Below, one piece after another: positions 1 through 5,754 of a stretch of DNA of 6,165 bases. The translations under genes were made by a program, and so were the position numbers. The DNA lies in assembly GCA_018262455.1 (NCBI GenBank), contig JAGSPR010000397.1:1-6165 (forward strand). The letters are read 5' to 3'. The stretch is from Deltaproteobacteria bacterium. GTDB lineage: Bacteria; Myxococcota; Polyangia; Haliangiales; Haliangiaceae. Numbering within the stretch: the stretch's first letter is position 1; the number at the start of each line of letters is the position of its first letter. Below the pieces are notes generated by a model. That model saw only the letters and a program-made list of their open reading frames with translations, was not told the origin of the DNA and searched no databases.

Positions 1-270
1 GCTGTCGACGAGCAAGCCCGCGACGCGGGGTCCGACCTGCACGACGACGACGCGATGATCGATCGTGTGCTCGATCGACGCGAGCCCGAACCGGAGTCGC
101 AGATCGACCACGGGCACGACGCGTCCACGGACCTGCATCAGTCCGGCCACGTAGGTGGGCGCCCCCGGGACGTGGGTCGCGATCTCGAACGACTCGAGGT
201 GGAGGACCTGCGCGGCTGGCAGCGCGTAGTCTGCCGTGCCGACTCGAAACGTGACGTGCAGCGTTGTCAT
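1..270 (-). CDS. cheW: CheW-type chemotaxis adaptor protein, partial (C-terminus beyond left edge)
   Basis: Reading leftward from the ATG at 270-268, 90 codons stay open to the window edge. The protein begins MTTLHVTFRVGTADYALPAA and carries the CheW core GLMQVRGRVVPVVDLRLRFG at about residues 43-62, including the conserved Arg-Gly pair (R49, G50) and the PVVDLR strand. CheW is a cytoplasmic scaffold that links chemoreceptors to the CheA kinase; a full CheW is usually about 150-170 residues, so roughly half is missing, cut by the window and not by a stop. The start codon overlaps the cheA stop in an ATGA arrangement, and no strong Shine-Dalgarno precedes it (GGGATGGA lies next to the ATG), so translation is probably coupled to cheA. 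A longer protein with CheW only at its N-terminus cannot be excluded. Confidence 0.93.
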   Translation of the reverse strand, partial: MTTLHVTFRVGTADYALPAAQVLHLESFEIATHVPGAPTYVAGLMQVRGRVVPVVDLRLRFGLASIEHTIDHRVVVVQVGPRVAGLLVDS

Positions 271-2285
271 TCCATCCCGCGCTCTCTGGCCATGATCCCC
301 AGCTCGTTCAGATCGAGCACCAGGGTCGGTCGACCGTCACCGAGATCCGTCGTGCCCGCGATCCCGGGCACGTTCACCAGTGCGTCATCGATCGTGCGAA
401 CGACGACTTCCTGGCGGCCGATCATGCGATCGACGGTGAACGCGATCGGATCGCCGTTGCGCCGGATCACCAGGGCCTTCCTCGCGCGCTTCCCGCTGTC
501 GATCGCGAGCAGCGCCCCGAGCGAGACCACGGGGATCGCGTGCCCTCGCCGCTCGATGAGGGACAGCGGCGACGCGGTCCCATCGGCGTGGAGGTTCAAC
601 GGCACGACGATCCTCTCGGCATCTACCTCGATGACCTCGTCGACCACGGCCGTCGGGACGACGAAGGCCTGCGGGCCACACTGGAACGAGAACACGTCCA
701 TCACCGCGATCGTGACCGGGACCCGGAGCGTGAACGAGGTCCCGGCACCCAGCTGCGTGGTCATCGAGAGCTCGCCGCCGAGGTCACTCGCGATGCGACG
801 CACGATGTCCATGCCGATCCCGCGACCACTCGTCTTGGTCGGGACGTCCCGCGTCGAGAACCCGGGCGAGGTCAGCACCTCGAGCAGCCTCGCGTCGTCG
901 TCGATCGGGCAGTTCGCGCGCCGTGCGATCGCCGCGCGATCGATGCCGCGCCCGTCATCGCTGACGACGATCTCGAGGTAATTTCCGGCGACCTCGATGC
1001 ATGACACGCGAACCTTGGCGGCTCGGGGCTTGCCGAGGGCGACCCGCTGATCGGGCAGCTCGATGGCGTGATCGACCGCGTTGCGCACGAGATGGATCAA
1101 CGCCGGCAACAGCCGATCCGCGACGGCCTTGTCGAGCTCCACCTCGCACGCATCGAGCTCGAGCTGGACGACGGTCCCGCCCGAGCGTGCCAGGCTACGC
1201 ACGAGGATCGTCAGCGGCTCGAGCACCTCGGTCACCTTCACCATGCGCGCTCGCAGGATCGCGCGTCGCAGGTCGCGGAGCAGGCGACCCTGGATCCGCA
1301 CGATCTCGTGGAGGCGCTGGACGTTGTGGCCGAGCTCGGAGAAACACCCGATCTCGCGCTCGAGGCGAAACCGCGACGCGATCAGCAGCGACAGCTGGTC
1401 CTGGAGGTCGTCCAGCCGAGGCAGCTCCACGCGCACGACGGCGCGGCCGAGGATCGCCCCGCCATCGTCGCGTTCGACCGGCTCGAAGGAATCGAGGTCG
1501 AGCTCGGCAGCGGGTGTGGGCACCCGTTGCACCAGCGGGAACACGCGTTCGGGATCCGTCGACGCCGCCTCCGCGATCGCGAGCTGCGTGGCGTCACTGG
1601 CGATCAAGATGTCGAATGCGACTCCGAGCTTCACGTCGGCGGTTGCCGCGACCGAGCGAGGGATGACCTTCACGATCTCGCCGATCGCACCGAGGCCCGC
1701 GCGTACCGTCGTGATCGTGATCCCGCGCGCGGCGTTGGCCTCGCTCGGAACGAACGACAAGGTCCACACGGGGACCCGAGCCTCCAGGGCAAGCGCGAGC
1801 TGCTGGCGTTCGCTCGGCGACAGCCGGGTTCTCCACTCCGGTGGGATCGCCGCCTCCGGGATCGACGCGACGGATCCCGCCTCGGTCGAGGCGATCTCGG
1901 CGAGCAGCGCCTCGGGGGCCTTCGTGACCTCCCGGTGCTCGGCGACCGCACGTACCCGCTCGGCGATCGCGCCGACCGCTTGCAGTGCGATCTCGACCGC
2001 CCCGCGGTGGAGGCTGCCTCCTGCGCGATCCGCGGCGCGAACCAGGGTCTCGAGCGCGTGCGCGATCTCGACGATCGGCTCTACGCCGATCATGCTCGCG
2101 AGCCCCTTGATCGTGTGAAGCGCACGAAACAGCTCACGGACCGCGCGGGGGCGCGAGGTGGCGTCGCCGATCGCGGTCTCGATCTCGAGCAGCGAAGCGT
2201 TCGCGGTGGCGATGAGCTCCTCGGCCTCGACGACGAACGCCCCCAGGAACTCCTGCAGATCGATGGGTTCGTTGGGTTCGTTCAC
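267..2285 (-). CDS. cheA: CheA-type chemotaxis histidine kinase (672 aa)
   Basis: CheA autophosphorylates from ATP and passes phosphate to response regulators in the cytoplasmic chemosensory array. From the N-terminus I see an HPt (P1) domain with the phospho-acceptor H57 in ALHTIKGLASMIG (about 1-115); a P2-like middle region (about 150-245); the P3 dimerisation helices (about 285-360); and a P4 ATPase with N box HLVRNAVDHAIE (N402), G1 DDGRGID (443-449), F box SPGFSTR and G2 SGRGIGMDIV (486-495). GAGTSFTLRVPVTIA (513-527) spans the end of P4. A CheW-like P5 follows to the C-terminus, ending in a typical NVPGIAGTTDLGDGRPTLVL stretch. All key catalytic residues look intact. I chose the GTG at 2285-2283 because HPt homology starts just after it; an upstream in-frame GTG at 2390 would add 35 Arg/Ser-rich residues overlapping cheY. 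No clear Shine-Dalgarno precedes either. The start lies 16 nt after the cheY stop, and the 3' end overlaps cheW by 4 nt. Substrate and receptor specificity are not visible. Confidence 0.96.
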   Translation of the reverse strand: MNEPNEPIDLQEFLGAFVVEAEELIATANASLLEIETAIGDATSRPRAVRELFRALHTIKGLASMIGVEPIVEIAHALETLVRAADRAGGSLHRGAVEIALQAVGAIAERVRAVAEHREVTKAPEALLAEIASTEAGSVASIPEAAIPPEWRTRLSPSERQQLALALEARVPVWTLSFVPSEANAARGITITTVRAGLGAIGEIVKVIPRSVAATADVKLGVAFDILIASDATQLAIAEAASTDPERVFPLVQRVPTPAAELDLDSFEPVERDDGGAILGRAVVRVELPRLDDLQDQLSLLIASRFRLEREIGCFSELGHNVQRLHEIVRIQGRLLRDLRRAILRARMVKVTEVLEPLTILVRSLARSGGTVVQLELDACEVELDKAVADRLLPALIHLVRNAVDHAIELPDQRVALGKPRAAKVRVSCIEVAGNYLEIVVSDDGRGIDRAAIARRANCPIDDDARLLEVLTSPGFSTRDVPTKTSGRGIGMDIVRRIASDLGGELSMTTQLGAGTSFTLRVPVTIAVMDVFSFQCGPQAFVVPTAVVDEVIEVDAERIVVPLNLHADGTASPLSLIERRGHAIPVVSLGALLAIDSGKRARKALVIRRNGDPIAFTVDRMIGRQEVVVRTIDDALVNVPGIAGTTDLGDGRPTLVLDLNELGIMARERGME

Positions 2286-2301
2286 GATGCAGCGTGGTCG
2301 G

Positions 2302-2682
2302 TCACGCTGCTGCCTCGCTGCGCAACAACTGGCGCGCTTGTTGGAGGATCTGCTGGGGTGCGAACGGCTTCTCCAGGAAGCTCGATGCACCCGCTGCCAT
2401 CAACCGGGCCCGACTCTCGGCGTCGCCGCGCGAGGTGACGATGAGGATCGGCAGCCCGCGTAGCCGATCCTGGGTGCGAACGAACTCGGTGACCTCGAGG
2501 CCTCCGAGTTCGGGCATGTCGAGATCGAGCACGACGAGATCGAAGCCGGCGAGCGCGAGTTGCTCGATCGCTTCGAGTCCGGTCCCCGCGAACACGAAAT
2601 CGACCTCGCCGAGGGGCCGCAGGCAAACCGCGACCATCGCTCGCATCAGCTTGCTGTCGTCGACGATGAGGACGTGCGTCAT
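2302..2682 (-). CDS. CheY-type single-domain response regulator (126 aa)
   Basis: This is a stand-alone receiver domain beginning MTHVLIVDDSKLMRAMVAVC. The acidic pocket is D8 and D9, the phospho-acceptor is D53 in VLDLDMPELGG, the switch Thr is T83 in LIVTSRGDAE, and the invariant Lys is K105 in FLEKPFAP. No output domain follows; the length matches CheY. It is the first gene of the operon with the CheA-type kinase downstream, so that kinase is its likely phosphodonor. It could signal to a flagellar or gliding motor, act as a phosphate sink, or dock on another regulator; the sequence does not decide. The ATG at 2682-2680 gives the exact receiver length. A longer reading frame upstream adds 47 residues without receiver homology and is not credible. 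A weak GAGAAG lies 2 nt before the ATG. Confidence 0.94.
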   Translation of the reverse strand: MTHVLIVDDSKLMRAMVAVCLRPLGEVDFVFAGTGLEAIEQLALAGFDLVVLDLDMPELGGLEVTEFVRTQDRLRGLPILIVTSRGDAESRARLMAAGASSFLEKPFAPQQILQQARQLLRSEAAA

Positions 2683-2712
2683 GGCTTCTCGAGACTGGAA
2701 ACGGACCAACGT

Positions 2713-2741
2713 AACATAAGGGAGCGACGTGTACCGACGAC
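2713..2741 (-). promoter_or_regulatory. weak candidate promoter for the cheY-cheA-cheW operon
   Basis: On the minus strand a -10-like TATGTT (2718-2713) sits in the only AT-rich patch of this gap. At 17 bp upstream the -35 position reads GTCGTC, which does not resemble TTGACA. A start near 2706 would give a leader of about 23 nt. The call rests only on position and a four-of-six match to TATAAT; a promoter recognised by an alternative sigma factor is equally possible. Confidence 0.2.
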
Positions 2742-2796
2742 GCAGCACCGAGGACCGTCGTTGTGACGCGATCGTGCTAGGCCGCGCGGGTGGAAC

Positions 2797-2850
2797 ACCA
2801 CGAACCAAGTTGGCCCAAGCCACTGGAACGTATCGGGGACTTGGCGTGGT
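2797..2850 (-). terminator. imperfect stem-loop directly after the DUF3494 gene stop
   Basis: ACCACG (2797-2802) pairs with CGTGGT (2845-2850), and CCAAGT (2805-2810) with ACTTGG (2839-2844), giving 12 base pairs with a 2-nt bulge (AA) and a 28-nt loop. The stem abuts the stop codon of the gene at 2851. No T-run follows on the minus strand, so this is not a textbook intrinsic terminator. It may be a 3' stabilising hairpin or a Rho-associated end that separates this gene from the cheY operon. The rest of the 168-nt gap shows no coding sequence. Confidence 0.3.
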
Positions 2851-3927
2851 TCACGGAGCGGGCGCCACGATCGTGCTGGCGTCGAGGCTGACCGCGGTCT
2901 GCGCCAGCAGCCGGCCTCGGATCGACGCGCCCGTGCGCAGCGTGACCGACGTCTGGGTCAGGACGATGCCGTCGAGGTGCGCCGTCGTGCCGAGCTCGAC
3001 GCGACCGGCGACCTGCCAGAACACGTTGTGGGGCAGGGCGCCGCCGGTGAGCAGGATGCTCACCGCGCTGCTCATCGTCAGATCCTGGGCGATCTGGAAG
3101 ACCCAGACCGCGTTCGAGTCGCCGGCCAGGGTGACATCGGTCGGGATCAGGAGCCCGGTGCCCCACTTGTAGACGCCCGGTGGGAGGGTCATCCCGCCGA
3201 TGTTTCCGGCACCCAGCTCGACGGCATCGGGGGCGCGGCCGGCCGCATCGGTGAACGCGAGCTCCATGTCGCTGACCGCCGTGGTCATGTTGGCTGGAGT
3301 CGGCGACGCGTAGTCGGCCGCGTACAGCTTCCCGGTCACCTGCGGTGACGTCGAGAACACGTTCGTCGAGTCCGCGGTCAACGCGAACCCGGTGATGGAG
3401 CTCGCCGCCACCGGGCTGACGCCGATGTCTCCGGTGACCGCCGAGGGCGGTACGGTGGAGACACCGCTCTTGGCGAGAATCACGAAGTCGCCGGCGCGTC
3501 CGAGGTTCACCGGAAGACCCGGCGCGAGCGTGTTGCCCGCGGTGAAGCTCCAGACGTGGTTCGCGGCGAGCGCGACGCCCGTGTCATTGCTGGCGTCGGT
3601 GGTGATCGTGGCGGTGAACGAGCCGTCGCTGGTCAGGTAGGCGGCCGGCCAGAACACCGCGGTCGAGTCGGCGCAGATCACCGTCCCCTGGACCGCCGCT
3701 GCCCCGGAGGTCAGCTGGAACGTACTCGCGGTGAGGCTCGCGGGATCCATCGGCTCGCTGAACGTGACGCTGATGGGCCCGTTGATCGGGACGCCCGTGG
3801 CGCCGCTCGAGGGGATGGTGGAGACGACCCTGGGCGCCGCAGCGTCCGGGGCGCTCGGGTCTCCGCAGGCGGCGACCAGCAGCAGGAGCATCGCCCCTGG
3901 CGCGGACAGACATGATTGCGAGCTCAT
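2851..3927 (-). CDS. lipoprotein with Big_5 Ig-like domain and DUF3494 (ice-binding-like) domain (358 aa)
   Basis: The start MSSQSCLSAPGAMLLLLVAA leads to a lipobox VAAC with predicted lipid-modified C21, followed by a short Ala/Pro linker. Residues about 32-130 look like a bacterial Big_5/SwmB Ig-like domain (STIPSSGATGVPINGPI, then VTFSEPMDP and a closing HVWSFTAG). Residues about 141-355 match the DUF3494 beta-solenoid family of ice-binding-like proteins: LGRAGDFVILAKSGVSTVPP, TGDIGVSP, TGKLYAADYASPTPANMTTA, ELGAGNIGG, LPPGVYKW, WVFQIAQDL, NVFWQVAGRVELGTTAHLDG and GRLLAQTAVSLDAST. Some members of this family bind ice; others are thought to act as surface or adhesion proteins, and many are untested. 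The ATG at 3927-3925 is chosen because GAGGAG lies 8 nt upstream; an in-frame GTG at 3960 would add 11 residues. The signal n-region lacks Lys/Arg, which is unusual. It should be anchored in an envelope membrane facing the periplasm or cell surface. The Big_5 domain probably acts as a spacer. Confidence 0.93.
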   Translation of the reverse strand: MSSQSCLSAPGAMLLLLVAACGDPSAPDAAAPRVVSTIPSSGATGVPINGPISVTFSEPMDPASLTASTFQLTSGAAAVQGTVICADSTAVFWPAAYLTSDGSFTATITTDASNDTGVALAANHVWSFTAGNTLAPGLPVNLGRAGDFVILAKSGVSTVPPSAVTGDIGVSPVAASSITGFALTADSTNVFSTSPQVTGKLYAADYASPTPANMTTAVSDMELAFTDAAGRAPDAVELGAGNIGGMTLPPGVYKWGTGLLIPTDVTLAGDSNAVWVFQIAQDLTMSSAVSILLTGGALPHNVFWQVAGRVELGTTAHLDGIVLTQTSVTLRTGASIRGRLLAQTAVSLDASTIVAPAP

Positions 3928-3935
3928 GAGGGTTG

Positions 3936-3941
3936 CTCCTC
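3936..3941 (-). promoter_or_regulatory. Shine-Dalgarno GAGGAG that fixes the DUF3494 gene start
   Basis: GAGGAG on the minus strand ends 8 nt before the ATG at 3927-3925. It is the best ribosome binding site in the window, and it falls inside the longer reading frame that would start from GTG 3960. It therefore supports the shorter, 358-residue protein. Confidence 0.8.
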
Positions 3942-3967
3942 GGGTGTGGAAGCTCTGCACGCGAATC

Positions 3968-3997
3968 CTCGCCGACGATCCGGATACCGTCGTCGAG
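3968..3997. other. inverted repeat in the gap between the beta-barrel gene and the DUF3494 gene
   Basis: CTCG-c-CGACG (3968-3977) can pair with CGTCG-t-CGAG (3988-3997): nine base pairs, one mismatch and a 10-nt loop containing TCCGGA. It lies 41 nt upstream of the DUF3494 start and 57 nt past the end of the beta-barrel gene. There is no T-run in either direction. It could be a 3' end for the upstream gene or a leader structure for the downstream one. The rest of the 127-nt gap shows nothing recognisable. Confidence 0.28.
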
Positions 3998-4054
3998 GAA
4001 GTGCGAGGCCATGGGACGAATGGAAGCCGTGATGCCGAGCAGTCAGCGCGGAGC

Positions 4055-4792
4055 TCACCACATCGCGGTGTAGCCGACGTTGAAGCGCATCGAGCTCGAC
4101 ACGGCGACGAGCGTGACGTTGTCGGTGGTCATCGCGTCGTGCGACGTGTACTGGTAGCTGAGCGACGGGGTGAGGACACCCGAGCGACCGATGAGCAGGT
4201 TCATGCCGAGGCGCGGCGCGAGCGCCAGGCCGGTGCCGAGCTTGCTGACGTACGAGGCGCCGGCACCGAGACCGGCGAACGCGAACACCGAGCGATTGAA
4301 CGGCAGGTGATACGAAGGCTCGAGCACCGCCGACCACAACGTGGCGGACTGGTCGCCGGTCTTGATGTTCGCCACGCTGGTGATCGCCGAGAGCTCGAGG
4401 TTGTCCGCGAGGAACCAGCCGATCGTCGGCGACAGGTTCATGCTCCGGTAATCGGTCGCGAACTGAAAGCCCGCCGAACCGCCGAGCTCGAGAACACCCG
4501 CGCGGCCGTACCCGACGACGCCGCCGACGCCTGCCTGGCTGACGAGTCCACTCGGCGGAAGTTGCGGAGACGCAACCGCAGGCTGCTCGTCGTGATCCGA
4601 CGTCGATGCTGGCAGGGCCTCGCCCGGCTCGTTGGGCGGCGCGCTCTTGTTGGGCGTGCCGGTCGTATCGACGGGGACAGGGTTCTGCGCGGGCGTGGCA
4701 GAGGTACCGGTGGACGGTGCATCGTCGGCCATGACGGTGGACGCGGTGAGCAGGGTGGCGCAGGTGACAGCAAGTTTGATCATCGATTTCAT
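4055..4792 (-). CDS. secreted outer-membrane beta-barrel protein (245 aa)
   Basis: MKSMIKLAVTCATLLTASTV-MA is a Sec signal peptide, with likely cleavage after A22 (VMA|DD). Residues about 23-85 are a low-complexity Pro/Thr/Ser/Ala linker. From about residue 90 onward short amphipathic strands alternate with Gly/Asn/Asp turns (GGSAGFQFATDYRSMNLSPT, AFAGLGAGASYVSKLGTGLA, GVLTPSLSYQYTSHDA), and the protein ends SSSMRFNVGYTAMW, with a terminal aromatic residue as BAM-inserted barrels often have. The size suggests about eight strands, like small OmpA/OmpW-type barrels; no catalytic motif is seen and the ligand or role is unknown. The ATG at 4792-4790 is supported by GAAGG 7 nt upstream and by the signal peptide; 46 further upstream codons stay open but do not look coding. 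The gene is followed after 127 nt by the DUF3494 gene on the same strand, so co-transcription is possible but unproven. Confidence 0.85.
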   Translation of the reverse strand: MKSMIKLAVTCATLLTASTVMADDAPSTGTSATPAQNPVPVDTTGTPNKSAPPNEPGEALPASTSDHDEQPAVASPQLPPSGLVSQAGVGGVVGYGRAGVLELGGSAGFQFATDYRSMNLSPTIGWFLADNLELSAITSVANIKTGDQSATLWSAVLEPSYHLPFNRSVFAFAGLGAGASYVSKLGTGLALAPRLGMNLLIGRSGVLTPSLSYQYTSHDAMTTDNVTLVAVSSSMRFNVGYTAMW

Positions 4793-4806
4793 ACAGGAGC
4801 CTTCGA

Positions 4807-4819
4807 GCACGTTCCGTGC
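4807..4819 (-). promoter_or_regulatory. short hairpin just upstream of the beta-barrel gene ribosome binding site
   Basis: GCACG and CGTGC form a 5-bp stem with a 3-nt loop. It sits 2 nt upstream of the GAAGG ribosome binding site (4804-4800), inside the likely 5' leader. It might modulate translation or RNA stability. Short stems like this are common in GC-rich DNA. Confidence 0.2.
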
Positions 4820-4855
4820 CGTGCGCTGATGTGGTGTTCGTGCGCGGTTCACGGC

Positions 4856-4885
4856 CGATCGAATCAAGTCGGGTGGGTTCGATCG
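4856..4885. promoter_or_regulatory. 8-bp inverted repeat CGATCGAA-N14-TTCGATCG in the divergent intergenic region
   Basis: CGATCGAA (4856-4863) and TTCGATCG (4878-4885) are exact reverse complements. Each half contains the self-palindrome CGATCG, and the two cores are centred 22 bp apart, about two helical turns, as expected for cooperative binding by a dimeric or tetrameric regulator on one DNA face. It lies between two divergent genes, the beta-barrel gene (start 4792) and the lipoprotein gene (start 4992), and could control either or both. The regulator is unknown. Confidence 0.4.
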
Positions 4886-4887
4886 CC

Positions 4888-4911
4888 CGAACGGGCCGAA
4901 ACGCCCGTTTG
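4888..4911. promoter_or_regulatory. overlapping dyads in the centre of the divergent intergenic region
   Basis: AACGGGC (4890-4896) pairs with GCCCGTT (4903-4909) around a 6-nt loop; on the plus strand a G-T and a C-G pair extend this to nine pairs. A second dyad, AAACG-cc-CGTTT (4899-4910), overlaps its right arm. Located 80-100 bp from both flanking starts, this is where operators or promoters would be expected. No T-run follows, so a terminator is unlikely. Confidence 0.38.
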
Positions 4912-4950
4912 CGCCCTGCACCTCGATCACGCACGGCCAGCGAGCTGCTG

Positions 4951-4974
4951 ACCACAGGACGAAGCAGCTATGCT
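4951..4974 (+). promoter_or_regulatory. weak candidate promoter for the small lipoprotein gene
   Basis: A -10-like TATGCT (4969-4974) lies 18 nt before the ATG at 4992, with a poor -35 (CTGACC-like, near 4949) at a short 15-bp spacing. If used, the leader would be only about 11 nt, consistent with the lack of a clear Shine-Dalgarno before this gene. Support is weak. Confidence 0.18.
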
Positions 4975-4991
4975 CCGCGCCGGACGTTCAC

Positions 4992-5567
4992 ATGAAGCAG
5001 CCCACCACTCTCGTCACCGTCTTGTCGCTGGTCACCTCGCTGGTCGGACCGGCGTGCAGCAAGCCCACCGAGCAACCGGCCGAACGCTCGGAACCAGCCG
5101 GCGGACCTGTTGGGTCCGGGTCTCAAGCCCCGACCGGCAAGGTCGATGTTCCAGCACCGGCGCCCGCGCTGGTCCCGCTCGACCTGTCCGGTCTCCAGAA
5201 GAGCTGGGGGAAGCTCACCATGCTGGCGCCGACGACCGCCAAGGCGACGCTGTCCAAGGACGGCGAGATTCTCTACGTCAGCGCCGGCGATCAGTTCTCT
5301 ATCGGTTGCTCGACCGCGGAGGCCAGCGATCTCGAGCTCGAGAAGAAGATGAAGCTTGGCGCTACCGGCAGCGACAAGGTCCGAGAGTACGTCACCGACA
5401 AGCCCGACCTCCTGGTCTGGCAGACCGAGGGTGGCCGGTTCGAATTTGCGTCCTTCATCCAGGTGGCCGGCCAGGGCTACGGCTGCAACAGCGACGCCAA
5501 GGCGTTCACGCGAGCCGAGATCGATCTCATGATCCAGTCGGCGACGTCACTCAAGGCACGTTCGTAG
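4992..5567 (+). CDS. small lipoprotein of unknown function (191 aa)
   Basis: I do not recognise the family. The N-terminus MKQPTTLVTVLSLVTSLVGP-AC is a short signal peptide with one Lys and a hydrophobic core, ending at C22. The box before the Cys reads GPAC, which departs from the usual [LVI][AST][GA]C, so lipidation is likely but not certain. Residues about 23-62 are a Pro/Gly/Ser/Ala-rich linker. The rest (about 63-191) is a small mixed domain (LVPLDLSGLQKSWGKLTMLA, GEILYVSAGDQFSIGC, LVWQTEGGRFEFASFIQVAG) with two cysteines, C106 and C165, that could form a disulfide in the periplasm. A charged Lys/Glu patch (LELEKKMKLG) lies between them. The gene is divergent from the beta-barrel gene across a 199-nt gap full of inverted repeats. 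No good Shine-Dalgarno precedes the ATG. An overlapping reading frame from the ATG at 4970 encodes an Arg/Gly/His-rich translation and is rejected. Confidence 0.82.
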   Translation: MKQPTTLVTVLSLVTSLVGPACSKPTEQPAERSEPAGGPVGSGSQAPTGKVDVPAPAPALVPLDLSGLQKSWGKLTMLAPTTAKATLSKDGEILYVSAGDQFSIGCSTAEASDLELEKKMKLGATGSDKVREYVTDKPDLLVWQTEGGRFEFASFIQVAGQGYGCNSDAKAFTRAEIDLMIQSATSLKARS

Positions 5568-5569
5568 GT

Positions 5570-5583
5570 CGAACACGTGTTCG
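5570..5583. promoter_or_regulatory. perfect 14-bp palindrome CGAACACGTGTTCG (GAAC-N4-GTTC type)
   Basis: The sequence equals its own reverse complement over 14 bp and starts 2 nt after the lipoprotein stop codon. It has the form of the LexA/SOS box known from Bacillus and mycobacteria (CGAAC-N4-GTTCG). No start codon with a coding frame lies nearby downstream. It could instead be an operator for another dimeric repressor. As RNA it would form only a 5-bp stem with an ACGT loop, so it is a weak terminator at best. Confidence 0.45.
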
Positions 5584-5657
5584 CAGATATGTGCCAATCA
5601 GAATACCAGTTCGATGGTGACTTGGCCTGGCAATGAACTCCTGATCTCAAGCAATGC

Positions 5658-5680
5658 GGTAGTCCCCAGGGGGCACTACC
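5658..5680. repeat. strong hairpin GGTAGT-CCC ... GGG-c-ACTACC
   Basis: GGTAGT (5658-5663) pairs with ACTACC (5675-5680), then CCC with GGG around a 4-nt loop and one bulged C: nine pairs. It lies 91 nt after the lipoprotein stop and has no T-run on either side. It could be part of a structured 3' region or RNA. Confidence 0.35.
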
Positions 5681-5754
5681 CAGCTCTTCGGTCGCCGGGG
5701 CGTTGCCCGAGGCGGTCGTCGAGTGCGCGCTTGGTGACCATCCCCCCTGGAGAG

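Noticed and set aside
55..1004. Plus-strand open frames opposite cheW and the cheA 3' end
   Set aside because: Arg/Ser-rich shadow translations over conserved CheW and CheA P4/P5 sequence.
1068..2438. A 456-codon open frame on the plus strand opposite cheA and cheY
   Set aside because: It is antisense to unmistakable cheA and cheY domains and its translation is Arg/Asp/Leu-rich with no motif; high third-position GC on one strand keeps the opposite frame open.
2683..2823. N-terminal extension of the CheY-like protein by 47 residues
   Set aside because: The added residues are Arg/Ser-rich with no homology, and the receiver domain begins exactly at the internal ATG.
4871..4890. GGGTTCGATCGCCC resembling a tRNA T-arm
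   Set aside because: The stem does not pair properly around a 7-nt loop, and no anticodon arm or acceptor stem is present.
3731..4951. A 406-codon plus-strand open frame
   Set aside because: It runs antisense across two genes and their intergenic gap, with Arg/Gly/His-rich content; the minus-strand genes have signal peptides and recognised or barrel-like domains.
4970..5620. A 216-codon plus-strand frame overlapping the lipoprotein gene, starting at ATG 4970
   Set aside because: Its translation is Arg/Gly-rich without motifs, while the overlapping frame from 4992 has a signal peptide, linker and balanced composition.
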